Below are positions 1 through 14,504 of a DNA stretch of 64,000 nt, piece after piece. The notes below the pieces were generated by a model. That model did not search any database. It saw only the letters and a program-made list of their open reading frames with translations, and was not told the origin of the DNA. Origin of the DNA: Deinococcus metalli (GTDB lineage Bacteria > Deinococcota > Deinococci > Deinococcales > Deinococcaceae); the NCBI RefSeq assembly GCF_014201805.1, contig NZ_JACHFK010000001.1:372001-436000 (forward strand). Reading direction: 5' to 3'. A program made the position numbers and the translations under genes. Each line of letters opens with the position of its first letter. Position 1 is the first letter of the stretch.

Positions 1-68
1 ATAGCGGCCGGGACGCCGTGCGGCGAGCAGTCCGGCCCCGGCGGGGACGCTGGGTCTTGCTCACTTCC

Positions 69-309
69 ATGCTCCGGCCCGCCACGCTGCTCGCCCTGCT
101 GGTCCTGGGGTCGGCGCCGGCGGTCCCGGAACTCCACCTGCCAGGGTGGGTGGCGCCTGGATGTCGCGTCCACGACGTTCGCCGTCCTCACGTGGAGCGG
201 CGTGCGGTACGGGCTGGCGCAGGCGGTCAGCGAGAGCGGTGCGCGTTACGCGGCCCTGGCCGGCGGTCCGAACCAGGCCGTCGTGGAGAAGTGGGAGCAC
301 CACGAATAG
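69..309 (+). pseudogene. MliC-like lysozyme inhibitor, frameshifted
   Basis: An ATG at 69 opens a typical export signal (MLRPATLLALLVLGSAPA). After about base 125 that frame turns into arginine-rich nonsense. The next frame (bases 157-309, ending in TAG) instead reads a sensible domain with the blocks LTWSGVRYGLAQAVSESGA, RY and WEHH. This order, a hydrophobic strand followed by SxSGARY, is the core of the MliC family, which blocks C-type lysozyme in the periplasm. A cysteine and two glycines just before it (CQGG) also fit. One base gained, or two lost, between about 120 and 140 would join signal and domain. It is either a decayed gene or a base-call error. The family assignment rests on motif reading only. 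Confidence 0.45.
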
Positions 310-443
310 GGCGCGCTGATTACCTAGTCCGGCCAGAGCACCGAGACGACCCGGCCGCTGCTGACCGGCTGCCGCGTGCGCTGAGTGCGCTCCAGCACCC
401 TCGGGACTTGCCGGACCCGCTCCGGCGCGGGCATGCTGGCGGC

Positions 444-554
444 ATGAATGACCGAACCCGCGCGTGGCTGCGGCGCTGGCTGCCCGTGATCACCTTCCTG
501 CTGATGGGCGCGCTCACGCTGGCGCAGTGGTGGCTCTCGGCGCATCCGGGCTGA
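444..554 (+). CDS. Small single-span membrane protein, 36 residues
   Basis: The 36-residue product has a basic N-terminus (RTRAWLRRW) followed by one hydrophobic stretch of about 19 residues (residues 13-32) that should span the membrane. The short tail ends SAHPG. A CATGCT box lies 6 bases before the ATG, close to the TANNNT pattern seen ahead of many genes here. It lies between the broken lysozyme-inhibitor gene and mfd. No function can be assigned. It could be a chance reading frame, but its codon choice is Deinococcus-like. Confidence 0.4.
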   Translation: MNDRTRAWLRRWLPVITFLLMGALTLAQWWLSAHPG

Positions 555-615
555 GCGCGCCCCTCTTCCCCTTTCCTAAGTCTTTTCGCTCTCGGTTCGT
601 TCAGGGCGCGGCGCG

Positions 616-621
616 TAAAAT
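616..621 (+). promoter_or_regulatory. -10 box of mfd, leaderless type
   Basis: TAAAAT lies 6 bases before the GTG start of mfd, so the transcript would begin at or within a base or two of the start codon. No Shine-Dalgarno sequence is present. No convincing -35 box was found. Confidence 0.5.
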
Positions 622-627
622 CCCTGG

Positions 628-3756
<3,129 letters not shown>

Positions 3757-3812
3757 TCAGGGGTCATGGTGCGGTCACTCTCACTGCGACATCCTCATCG
3801 TGGAGGTCAACC

Positions 3813-4007
3813 ATGAACCTGATAGTGGTAGACGTGTTGCACAACGGCCAGCCTGTAGGGCGATTTGGCTTTTACGTCATTCCACGGGTGGGGGAAGAGG
3901 TCACGCTGCAAGGAGTTGGCGGCCCCCACAAGGTTCTACGGGTACTCCATTTCGGAGACGGGGTGGCTGATGCCGTCCTGCCGCCGCCCATTCAGATCCA
4001 TCTATGA
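3813..4007 (+). CDS. Hypothetical protein, 64 residues
   Basis: A GGAGG ribosome site lies 7 bases before the ATG. The product alternates hydrophobic and polar residues as a small beta-rich domain would (NLIVVDVLHNGQPVG, GEEVTLQGVG) and has no signal peptide or membrane span. Its stop overlaps the start of the broken transglutaminase-like gene by four bases (ATGA), so the two were once translated together. I do not recognise a family. Confidence 0.65.
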   Translation: MNLIVVDVLHNGQPVGRFGFYVIPRVGEEVTLQGVGGPHKVLRVLHFGDGVADAVLPPPIQIHL

Positions 4008-4519
4008 CCCGCCCCCTCGCTTCCCTCCTCCATGCCGAAGCCGTGCGCCGGGGCCAACGCTCGGGTGACACGCTGCCGGATGAACGCGAGGTCTTTGAAC
4101 TCGTGCACGACTTGCCCTACGCGCGGGCCAGCGGTCACGTACCCGAGACCGTCATCAGCGAGTGGCGCGGTACGTGTTCGACCAAACACTAGCTGCTGGC
4201 GGCGTGGAGCGGCGAGCCGGTCATTGACGTTCACAATTGCCTCGTGCTGCACGAGCCCGGCAGAGACAGTGTGATTGATGCGACATGGCCGCTGGCGACG
4301 CGGGCAGCGGAGCTTCCGACCAATGAATGGAGCCACGACACGCAGATCGCCTGCACGCCCCTGGAAAGATGGGCGCTCGAAACTGATGAGGATGTGGCGG
4401 CCTTCGAAGACGCGCGGCTGCGCGAACGGTAGACGCCCGAGCAACTGGAACGGCGGGACGCGTTCATCCGGGCGGTCTGGCAACTGTTCGCTGGGAGGTG
4501 GGTGAGGTCGGGACGGTGA
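4004..4519 (+). pseudogene. Transglutaminase-like protein, two in-frame amber stops
   Basis: One frame runs from ATG 4004 to TGA 4519 but is cut by TAG at 4190-4192 and again at 4430-4432. The reading is coherent on both sides of each stop. Before the first stop is WRGTCSTKH, the typical nucleophile block of transglutaminase-like cysteine enzymes. After it come VHNCLVLHEPG and IDATWP, which fit the His and Asp of the Cys-His-Asp triad. The stretch between Cys and His is much shorter than usual, so an internal deletion is likely too. Each TAG could be a CAG (Gln) changed by a single C-to-T transition. Start and upstream gene overlap by ATGA. It is probably a dead gene. True amber readthrough is unlikely. 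Confidence 0.55.
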
Positions 4520-4739
4520 ACGCCCGATCTAGCAGCATCCCCACGGACCTAAGGTGCAATGAAACTACGCATCAACATGGCCTCTTGAGAGCCGAGGGTC
4601 ACATCCAGGGCGCTGCAGGCAGGAAGCCCAACGTGTCGGCGAGGGCCGCACCTTGCCAGACGTAGTGGCAGTCGCAGACAGCACCGTGACCGCCAAGCCG
4701 CGATGTTCTGCCAGCTTCCCGAGGCGTGCCTACGGCGCT

Positions 4740-5342
4740 CTAGCGTGCTGCCAGTGCGCCCTTCCAGCCCACCCTCGCCACCAGCGCGCGCGCCCGGCGC
4801 GTCGCCTCGCGGTACGCGGCGCCCGCCTCCCCAGGTGCGCGTCCCAGGAGTCGCGCGTCGAGTTGCGCCCCGCTCAGCGCCGTCAGACCCGTCGGTTCCA
4901 CCGGGTCTCCCGCCGCCTCGCCGCTGAAGATGCGGGCCAGCCCCTCGGCCAGCCAGCGGGCGAGGCCCGGCGGCTGCGCGGTGTGGAAGCCCTCGTGCCG
5001 GATGGTGCCCGCCAGGATGCCACGGGTGGCCAGCGCCGACAGCCGTTGCGTCACGATGGTCTGCCCACGCGTGCTGGCGGCGATGCTGGCCGGCTCACCC
5101 GTCCTGCGGGTGAAGTCGGGGGCATCGGCCGCCACGTCGATCCGGACGGGCCGCACGGTCAGGCCGAGCGCGGTCAGGTCGCTCGCCGCTGCCTCCCACG
5201 TCCGGAACACCAGCGGCAACTGGGCCCGGTCGCGCGCGTCCCGGTACGTGACGGTCAGCGTGCCGTGCGCGACCGTCACCGGCGCGGCGTGGGCGCTGAC
5301 GCTGAGGGCCAGCGCCAGCGCGGCCCAGCGGTGCCGGGGCAT
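4740..5342 (-). CDS. Secreted gluzincin-like metallopeptidase
   Basis: The 200-residue product begins with a signal peptide (cleavage probably after SAHA, near residue 19). Residues 116-120 read HEGFH, an HExxH zinc motif, and a further glutamate follows 12 residues later in WLAEGLA. That H-E-x-x-H then W-x-x-E-G-x-A pattern is the hallmark of peptidase MA-like gluzincins. It should act outside the cytoplasmic membrane. Its ATG shares one base with the stop of the alpha-2-macroglobulin gene (TGATG), so translation is coupled and the proteins are expected to work together. Its substrate is unknown. The peptidase class is inferred from the motif only. Confidence 0.72.
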   Translation of the reverse strand: MPRHRWAALALALSVSAHAAPVTVAHGTLTVTYRDARDRAQLPLVFRTWEAAASDLTALGLTVRPVRIDVAADAPDFTRRTGEPASIAASTRGQTIVTQRLSALATRGILAGTIRHEGFHTAQPPGLARWLAEGLARIFSGEAAGDPVEPTGLTALSGAQLDARLLGRAPGEAGAAYREATRRARALVARVGWKGALAAR

Positions 5343-8300
5343 CAGCGGTCGCGCACCGTGATGGTGGCGGCGGGACCGTAGCCCTCCACACCGGGGTCGT
5401 ACATCAGGAAGGCGTGCGAGGGCAGGGCGGTGAAGGTGCCGGGCGTCTGGGCGCGCAGCACGTAGGTCATGGTCTGGCGGCCGTCCAGATAGTCGGCGTA
5501 CAGGTCCACGCGGTCGTCGAGCAGGTCGCGTCCGGCGTACCAGTAATCCCAGTTCTCCCAGTCGTACTCGTCGCGCTCCTTCAGGCCGGAGATGCTCAGG
5601 CTGCGTTCGTCCAGCGCCTTCATGCCGGCGGGAATGGGGTCGCTGACCAGCAGGTAGCGTGCGGTCTGGTCGGGCCTCACGCTCAGCGTGACCAGGATCA
5701 GGTCGCCGACCGTGATGGGCTGGAGCTGCCCGCCCCGCAGCAGTGGCGTGCGGGCGTAGGTGTAGCGGCTGTTCTTGGCGTCCCAGCGCGGCGTCAGGCG
5801 CTCATAGGTGCGGCCCAGTGTGATGCCGCGCGTCGTGATGGCGTTCAGTGCGGCGGGTTCGCGCGAGTAGCGCAGTTGACCCGCATAGGTCAGGCCAGCA
5901 GGTGCCCCCTTCAGCGACAGGGTATGGGCGCCGGGTGTCAGCCGCGCGGCGGGCACGTCGAGGGTGGCGCCGGTCTGTCCGCCGAGGGACACCGTGCCGA
6001 CGGTCCTGCCGTCCAGGCGCACGTCCACGCTGGAGGCGGCCGGAGCCTTCGTCCTGGGCAGACTCAGCGCCGCGATCAGGACGCTGGTGGTGTCCTGGGT
6101 GCTCACCCAGCGCGGCCCCCGGCGGTTGTGGAGCAGCCACTGCGAAACGCCGGGAATCAGCGGGCTCCCTGGCTCCAGCCGCGCCAGGGCCTCCAGCGCC
6201 ACGGCCGTGACCTGGATGCGGTTGTCGTCCCAGTACGCCCACCAGTCGTCCGCCGGGCGGCCGCTGCCCCAGTAGATCAGGCCGCCGCGCACCGTGCCCT
6301 GGCGCGTGGCCTTAAGGCGCGAGAGGGTATCCAGCGCGGCCTGCGTCTGCCCGGACCGGTTCAGCGCGAGGCTGAGCTGCGCGAGGCTGTACGGCGTGAG
6401 TTCCTTCCGGCGCGCGAAGGCGGAGAGCTGCGTCACGTTCACGCGCCCGGCGTCGGCCAACACGCGGTACGCGGTGGCGCGGTCGGCCTGTCGCTCGTCC
6501 GGGTCGGCGACGTGGGCGGACAGGTACTTCAGGCCGTTGTCCAGCACGGTGTTGTTCACTGCGGCGCCCACGCGCCTGGCGCGCATCAGGCCGCCGGCCA
6601 CGTAGGCGGTCATCTCCAGGGTGCTGTCGTCGTTCTTCCAGAAGTTCCAGCCCCCGTCCTCGTGCTGGAAGTCCGCCAGCCGGGCCAGCCCCGCCTCGGT
6701 GATCGCCTTCAGGTTCTGGCCGCCCTGCGGCAGCACGCCTGCCCCCAGCGTCTGCCGCGCCAGCAACGCGGGCAGGAAGCGGCTCATGGTCTGCTCGGTG
6801 CAGCCGTACGGGTAGCCGACGAGGTACTCCAGCGCCGGGGCGACGGCCGACAGCAGCGACGGCGTGAGGTTCAGGGTCAGGCCCACGGTCGACGGCGCGG
6901 CGCCCTGCGGCACCGTGAAGGTCACGGCCGTGCCCGCACTGCCGGTCAGGGTGCGGATCTCGTCGTAGCCGCGCGCCTTGACCGGCACGGGCAGCTTCAG
7001 GGCGTCGCTGCCGCCGGGCGTCCGGGCGGTGAAGGTCAGGGTGGCGGTGCCGGGCTGACCGGCGCGCACCACGGAGTCCACGCGGCTGCGTCCGCTGGCG
7101 TCCACGTGGAAGGCGGTGCCCTGGGCCGTCAGCGCGTTGCCGCTTACGCCCTTCAGGCCGGTCACGCTCAGGGTCGCGCGGCCGTCCTGTGCCGTGCCCA
7201 GCGTATTGTTCACCACGCCGGACACCGTCACCTGATCGCCGCGCACCAGGAAGGGCGGCACGCTCAGCCGGGCGATCACGTCCTTCGTCACGAGGCTGCT
7301 GGCCGTGGTCTGCCCGAAGCGGGGAGCCGTCGTCTGGGCGCGGGCGGTGGTGATCCATGTGGTCAGGTTGTCCGGGTATGTCACGTCCACCGTGGCGCGT
7401 CCCTGCGCGTCGGTCACGAGATCCGGCACCCACAGCAGCGTGTCGCGGAAGTCCTGGCGGGGCGTGACCTCCTGCGGCGAGGCGTCGGCACGCGCACTCT
7501 CCTTGCTCTGCGCGAAGGCCGCCTCGGTCATGGGCGCGGCGGGCCGCGCCGCCTGCGGGCCGCTCTGCTCGAAGTAGAAGTCCACGCTGGACTGCGTACC
7601 CACCGCGTTGTCGCGCGGCGCGTCGAACACCTGCAGCATGCTGGGGCTGGTGTCCGGCTCGACAAGATAGATTGCCTGATCCACCACGCCCAGCGCGACG
7701 TCCGCCGCCACGCCCTGGCCCTGCGCGTTCGTCACCTGCACCTTCAGCTTGCCGGTCTCGCCGGGACCGTACCGCGCCTTATCTGGCGTGACGCGCACGC
7801 TCAGGTCGGCGCCCAGCCGGGGCACCCGCAGCTTCTTCTCGGCCATGTGGACGTTCCCACCGCCCAGCGAGGCCGCCGCCACGAAGGCGTTCGGTGTCAT
7901 GTCGGCCGTGACCGTGAAGGTGTACGTCAGGGTCGCGCCCGCGCCGCGCAGCACCGCCCACTGGCGCAGGCGCTGTCCCTCCACCGACACCAGCACCGGC
8001 GCGCCCGGCGTGGGATTGCCCACCAGCACGGTGGCGGTGTCGCCGGGCTTGTAGGTCCTGTGGTTCAGCGTCAGTGAGATCTCGCGGTAGTTCCAGCCCC
8101 AGTCGTCGCCGGGCCGGGTGATCCACAGCCAGTTCTCGGAGGTGCTCGTTCGGCCCCGGGCGTCCCGGACCGTCGAGCGCAGCACGTAGCCGCCGCTGCG
8201 GGGCGCGCGCAGGGTGGCGCGGCCCTGCCCGCCCGCGCCGGTGCTGACCGTCTGGCGCGCTACCCGCTCCTCCTTGAACGTCCATTTGCCCCGCGAGTAC

Positions 8301-9742
8301 TGATAGTCCTGACGCACCAGGTCGAGGGTGACGGGCGCGGCCCGGCCCTGATCCTGCAGGTCGCGGGTGTCCAGCGTCACGGCCACGCGGTCGCCGGGGG
8401 CGTACACGTAGCCGTCCGTCTCGGCCTGCACGTTCAGTGCCGCCGGGTAAGCGATCACGCGCGCCTGTCCGCTGACGGTCCTGCGGGTCTCGTCCTCGAC
8501 CTCGGCCTCCACGCGGTAACTCACGGGCTGGCCGTCCGCGTCACGTTCCAGCGGCAGCTCCAGCACGAGCTGGCCGCTGCTGTCCAGGCGCGTTTCCTCC
8601 TGCGCGACCAGGTCCGAGCCATAGTCGCTGCCCTGCGCGTCGGGCGGCAGGGCGTCCGTGTCGAAGCCCGGCGGGTAGTACGGCGCGCGCGTGACGTTGT
8701 AGTTGACCCGCGCGCCTGAGACGCTGCCGCCGAACAGGTATTTCGCGCTGATCCGCACGCTGACCTTGTCACCCTGCACGGCGCTCGTGCGGTCCGGCGT
8801 GACGGTCACCTGGTACTCCGGTTTCTGGTACGCCTCCACCTGGAAGGAGCCGCCCACGCTCGTCGCGTCCGGGTCGTCCCGGCCGGCCGTGACCTCGAAG
8901 CGGTAGCCGCCCACCCGCGCCCCGGCCGACAGATCGAAGCCCGCGTGTACCGTGCCGGCCGCGCCGCTGGTCAGTGTGGTCCGGAAGACCTCCTCGTCGT
9001 TGCCGTCCAGCACCCGGACCGAGACCGCCGTGTTCGCCAGCGGGGTCAGGTCGCCGGCGCGGCGCAACACCCCCTTGAACTCCACGTGCTGGCCTGGTCG
9101 GTACACCGGACGGTCCGTGTACACGTAGCCGCGCACGGTAGGGGCGGCGTACTCGTTCCAGCTCGACCCCGACACTGCCCAGTCGTTGCCGAAGCGCGCC
9201 AGGAAGACCTGGTCCTCGCCCAGCGTGCCCGTCCACTTCAGCAGGCCGTGTGCGTCCGCCGTGCCCGTACCATGGCCCAGCGCCCAGACCTTCGCGGGCC
9301 GCGTCTGCCCGGACTCCTTGTCCGCCGCGTACACCAGGGTGGTCGCCCTGTCGCGCTTCACGACCAGCCCCAGGGTGGTGACGATCACGATGCGGCTGAC
9401 CCGCCCGGCCCGCACGAGGTACACGCCGCTCGGTACCCGTCCGAAGTTCAGCGTGTCCGACCGCGTGAGCTGCGCCGTCCCGACCCGCTCGGTGTGCGCG
9501 CCAGCTGGCAGGGTGGGGCTGTGGGGGTCCTCGCTGGCCGCGAACAGGCCCGCCGGGTCGAGCACGCGCTCCAGCGTGAACACCGTGCCGGTCGGCCCGT
9601 ACGCCTCGACGTTCAGGGCCTCAGCCGCCGAGAAGCGCCCGCCGTAGATCGAGATGTCCTGCGCCGGGGCGACGTCGGCCAGCAGCAGGGCCGCCAGCAG
9701 CGTGCCGGTCAGCCAGGAGGAGGGAATGCGGGACCTTTTCAC
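5342..9742 (-). CDS. Alpha-2-macroglobulin family protein, thioester type
   Basis: This 1466-residue secreted protein has a signal peptide (MKRSR, then a hydrophobic run ending in APAQD) and many macroglobulin beta-domains in the first 700 residues. Near residue 981 it has YGCTEQTMSRF, the CxEQ thioester motif of trapping alpha-2-macroglobulins. An alpha-helical thioester domain follows (for example ADFQHEDGGWNFWKNDD). Such proteins snare attacking proteases in the envelope. The GTG start has AAGGAG eight bases upstream. It lies between a DUF1175 gene and a coupled metallopeptidase gene. E. coli yfaS-yfaT is the familiar pairing of the first two. No penicillin-binding partner is seen nearby, unlike the pbpC-linked type. 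Confidence 0.93.
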   Translation of the reverse strand: MKRSRIPSSWLTGTLLAALLLADVAPAQDISIYGGRFSAAEALNVEAYGPTGTVFTLERVLDPAGLFAASEDPHSPTLPAGAHTERVGTAQLTRSDTLNFGRVPSGVYLVRAGRVSRIVIVTTLGLVVKRDRATTLVYAADKESGQTRPAKVWALGHGTGTADAHGLLKWTGTLGEDQVFLARFGNDWAVSGSSWNEYAAPTVRGYVYTDRPVYRPGQHVEFKGVLRRAGDLTPLANTAVSVRVLDGNDEEVFRTTLTSGAAGTVHAGFDLSAGARVGGYRFEVTAGRDDPDATSVGGSFQVEAYQKPEYQVTVTPDRTSAVQGDKVSVRISAKYLFGGSVSGARVNYNVTRAPYYPPGFDTDALPPDAQGSDYGSDLVAQEETRLDSSGQLVLELPLERDADGQPVSYRVEAEVEDETRRTVSGQARVIAYPAALNVQAETDGYVYAPGDRVAVTLDTRDLQDQGRAAPVTLDLVRQDYQYSRGKWTFKEERVARQTVSTGAGGQGRATLRAPRSGGYVLRSTVRDARGRTSTSENWLWITRPGDDWGWNYREISLTLNHRTYKPGDTATVLVGNPTPGAPVLVSVEGQRLRQWAVLRGAGATLTYTFTVTADMTPNAFVAAASLGGGNVHMAEKKLRVPRLGADLSVRVTPDKARYGPGETGKLKVQVTNAQGQGVAADVALGVVDQAIYLVEPDTSPSMLQVFDAPRDNAVGTQSSVDFYFEQSGPQAARPAAPMTEAAFAQSKESARADASPQEVTPRQDFRDTLLWVPDLVTDAQGRATVDVTYPDNLTTWITTARAQTTAPRFGQTTASSLVTKDVIARLSVPPFLVRGDQVTVSGVVNNTLGTAQDGRATLSVTGLKGVSGNALTAQGTAFHVDASGRSRVDSVVRAGQPGTATLTFTARTPGGSDALKLPVPVKARGYDEIRTLTGSAGTAVTFTVPQGAAPSTVGLTLNLTPSLLSAVAPALEYLVGYPYGCTEQTMSRFLPALLARQTLGAGVLPQGGQNLKAITEAGLARLADFQHEDGGWNFWKNDDSTLEMTAYVAGGLMRARRVGAAVNNTVLDNGLKYLSAHVADPDERQADRATAYRVLADAGRVNVTQLSAFARRKELTPYSLAQLSLALNRSGQTQAALDTLSRLKATRQGTVRGGLIYWGSGRPADDWWAYWDDNRIQVTAVALEALARLEPGSPLIPGVSQWLLHNRRGPRWVSTQDTTSVLIAALSLPRTKAPAASSVDVRLDGRTVGTVSLGGQTGATLDVPAARLTPGAHTLSLKGAPAGLTYAGQLRYSREPAALNAITTRGITLGRTYERLTPRWDAKNSRYTYARTPLLRGGQLQPITVGDLILVTLSVRPDQTARYLLVSDPIPAGMKALDERSLSISGLKERDEYDWENWDYWYAGRDLLDDRVDLYADYLDGRQTMTYVLRAQTPGTFTALPSHAFLMYDPGVEGYGPAATITVRDR

Positions 9743-9800
9743 AGACGGGCTCCTTGAACGGGGCGGAGGAGAGCGGAGACGGAATTGACCTGGCGGGGCG

Positions 9801-10550
9801 TCACTGGACGATCTTCCAGCGGTACACCCCCAGGAAATCCTGATTGGACGCCACGGGATGGAACGCCGCGTCCGGGTGCTTCATCAGCGTCTGGACAGAC
9901 AGCAGCCGGACCTCGCCGCCCTCGGCTGGACTCAGGCCCGTGTGGTACACGACCATGCCGCCCCCCAGATACACCATCGAATGGTATGAGCGCCGCTGCG
10001 GCCGCAGGAAGAACAGCACGTCGCCCCGGCGGGCCTGCGCCACGTCGCGCGACACACGGGTCATCGATCCGTTCAGCAGGAACTGCGCTCCAGTGCGGCC
10101 CACCATGCGGCCCTGCGCCACGTCGTCCGGTCGGTACGCGCCGGGCGCCACCCGGAACGCGGCGCGGCCGATCACCGGCAGCGGGTAACTCACGCCCTGC
10201 ACCGACGGGGTGCGCGGCGGCGGCAGGTAGCGGAACTTGGCGAACCACGCCGCGTTGTGTCGGGACAGAGCGTTCACGAAGGCGTAGCGCACCAGTCCCG
10301 AGCAGTCCTGGTCCTGCACGGCCCAGTCGGCATTCGTGCCGTAGTACTGACTCTCGGCCACGGCCGCGAACCACTCCGCGAAGCGGGTCCGGTCCGCGCC
10401 GTACAGCTCGGCGCTGTCGGGATAGCCGTCCCGGTCGGCGTCCACCACGGACGGGGCCGGCGGCGCAGGGGTGGCGGACCCTGGCGCGGCGCCCAGCGCG
10501 AGCGCCACGGCCAGCGTGGCAGGGCGGAGCCTCGGCCAGCCGGCTTTCAT
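9801..10550 (-). CDS. DUF1175 (YfaT-like) NlpC/P60-type envelope protein
   Basis: The 249-residue protein has a signal peptide (ALALGAAPGSA) followed by a proline-rich linker. The block QDCSGLVRYAF near residue 83 and the later block YHSMVYLGGG supply a Cys and a His in the order of NlpC/P60-like cysteine hydrolases. DUF1175 proteins are found next to alpha-2-macroglobulin genes, as with yfaT and yfaS in E. coli, and the same order holds here 58 bases upstream of the macroglobulin gene. A role in cell-wall or trap-linked hydrolysis is an inference. The start is the first ATG before the signal sequence. Upstream bases 10551-10700 show no clear promoter. Confidence 0.82.
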   Translation of the reverse strand: MKAGWPRLRPATLAVALALGAAPGSATPAPPAPSVVDADRDGYPDSAELYGADRTRFAEWFAAVAESQYYGTNADWAVQDQDCSGLVRYAFVNALSRHNAAWFAKFRYLPPPRTPSVQGVSYPLPVIGRAAFRVAPGAYRPDDVAQGRMVGRTGAQFLLNGSMTRVSRDVAQARRGDVLFFLRPQRRSYHSMVYLGGGMVVYHTGLSPAEGGEVRLLSVQTLMKHPDAAFHPVASNQDFLGVYRWKIVQ

Positions 10551-10748
10551 GGGGCACCACAGTTCGGAACGAGAAACGGAGCACGAGCACTAGAGCGAAG
10601 TACAATCCGAACTGCAGTTGTTCCCATAGCCGGCCCCTCCCCGGGGCCACCCGACCTTGATCGTCCTCAGTGTAGGCAGGCCCCGTGAGGCGCAGGTCAT
10701 CCCAAAGGTGGACGCCGCGTTACCACGTGTGAAGGACGTCAGGCGCGG

Positions 10749-11279
10749 CTATTTCGAGGGTGTCAGCGTGGCGGTGCAGACGTAGGCGGGACCCTGCGGG
10801 ACGCAGTTGCTCAGCGTGACCGCGAAGCCTGTAAAGGGGGCGGCCGACGGCGCCGCGCTCGCAGGAGCGGCAGCTGTGCCCAGCGCGCGGACTGGCACGG
10901 ATTCGAGGCGTTTCCCCGCGATCTCAAGGGCTTTGATCACGGTCGTGCTGCTCGGCAGATTAAAATACGCCTGGACGTTCAGTGGGGTATTCGCCACGAC
11001 ATCCAGCTTGCTCGACCACAGGCCGAAGACGTTGTCCGCGAACGCCACCTTGTCGGCCGGCTGGGAGGTGCCGCCCGGGCCATACACCTTCACGAAGTCG
11101 TTGTTCCAGAAGACGGTGGAGACCTGCTTCCCGGTCAGGACGTAGCGGAAGTCGCAGTAGATGCCGTCCTGCGCGCCGTGGCAGCCCACCAGGGTCAGCG
11201 TACCGTCCTTGATAGTCCAAGTCTGGGCCTGGGCTGTGCCGCACAGCAGCAGGGCCAGCGTCAGGTGTCGTCTTGTCAC
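10749..11279 (-). CDS. Secreted hypothetical protein, 176 residues
   Basis: A clear signal peptide (HLTLALLLCGTAQA) precedes a beta-rich mature domain of about 155 residues. It has four cysteines, two near the start (VGCHGAQDGIYC) and two near the end (NCVPQGPAYVC), placed as they would be for disulphides in an exported protein. An alanine-rich low-complexity spacer (residues about 133-150) separates the last part. I do not recognise the family. It stands alone between the envelope operon and metX. The GTG start directly precedes the signal sequence. Confidence 0.75.
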   Translation of the reverse strand: MTRRHLTLALLLCGTAQAQTWTIKDGTLTLVGCHGAQDGIYCDFRYVLTGKQVSTVFWNNDFVKVYGPGGTSQPADKVAFADNVFGLWSSKLDVVANTPLNVQAYFNLPSSTTVIKALEIAGKRLESVPVRALGTAAAPASAAPSAAPFTGFAVTLSNCVPQGPAYVCTATLTPSK

Positions 11280-11364
11280 GCGTCACGTCCGGCGCAGGGG
11301 GTCACCAGTCCACAGTAGGGCGAATCCTGTTGCTCTTCCAGCACACCTGCCGACGGCCTGCCGC

Positions 11365-13967
<2,603 letters not shown>

Positions 13968-14038
13968 TCAGGGTAGCGCCGGACGGCCGGGAAAGGCAAG
14001 CCTCGGGGTGTGGGTGAGCGACCGCGCGGCGCCTGGAC

Positions 14039-14425
14039 TCAGGCGCGGGCGGCGCAGTCCGGGCAGCGGCCGTACAGCGTGACCTCGTGCGCCTCCACGA
14101 CGAAGCCGCCGGGGTACACCGTGCCGGCCGGGATGGACACCGGACAGGCATGCAGCGTGAACACCCGCCCGCACGCCGTGCACGAGAAATGGTGGTGGTG
14201 CCCGCGGCCGCTCGCCTCGTACAACGTCTCGCCGTCCAGCGTGACCGGGTGGATGCTGCCCTGGTCCGACAGCAGTTTCAGGGTGCGGTACACGGTGGCC
14301 AAGCCCACGCCCGGCACCTGCGCCTGCGTGCGCGTCAGGATGTCCGGTACAGCCAGGGGACCCTCGGCGACGTCCAGCACGCGGGCGATCACGTCACGCT
14401 GCTTGGTGCTGCGTGGGGCGCTCAT
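14039..14425 (-). CDS. Fur-family metal-dependent repressor
   Basis: This 128-residue regulator has an N-terminal winged helix ([15 protein letters not shown]) and a C-terminal dimerisation and metal domain. That domain contains [14 protein letters not shown] and RCPDC, giving two CxxC pairs for structural zinc and a His cluster for the sensing metal. It could be Fur, Zur, Mur or PerR, and the sequence alone does not decide. The ATG at 14425 is preferred because TACCCT lies six bases before it. A longer in-frame reading would start inside the promoter. Confidence 0.88.
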   Translation of the reverse strand: MSAPRSTKQRDVIARVLDVAEGPLAVPDILTRTQAQVPGVGLATVYRTLKLLSDQGSIHPVTLDGETLYEASGRGHHHHFSCTACGRVFTLHACPVSIPAGTVYPGGFVVEAHEVTLYGRCPDCAARA

Positions 14426-14431
14426 CTCTGC

Positions 14432-14437
14432 AGGGTA
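14432..14437 (-). promoter_or_regulatory. -10 box, Fur-family gene
   Basis: On the minus strand TACCCT lies six bases before the ATG. This suggests a leaderless transcript and fixes the start. Confidence 0.45.
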
Positions 14438-14504
14438 GCAGGAGCGGCCGCCGCACATGGAACCGCCGCCCACCATGATCCGGTGGGCGGCGCCGGCAGA
14501 CACG

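Noticed and set aside
3992..4483. A 163-codon minus-strand frame
   Set aside because: It lies opposite the stop-interrupted transglutaminase-like frame, which has recognisable Cys, His and Asp blocks. The minus product has none.
5414..8077. An 887-codon plus-strand frame opposite the macroglobulin gene
   Set aside because: A shadow of the real gene: low-complexity Gly/Arg/Gln composition and no start signal.
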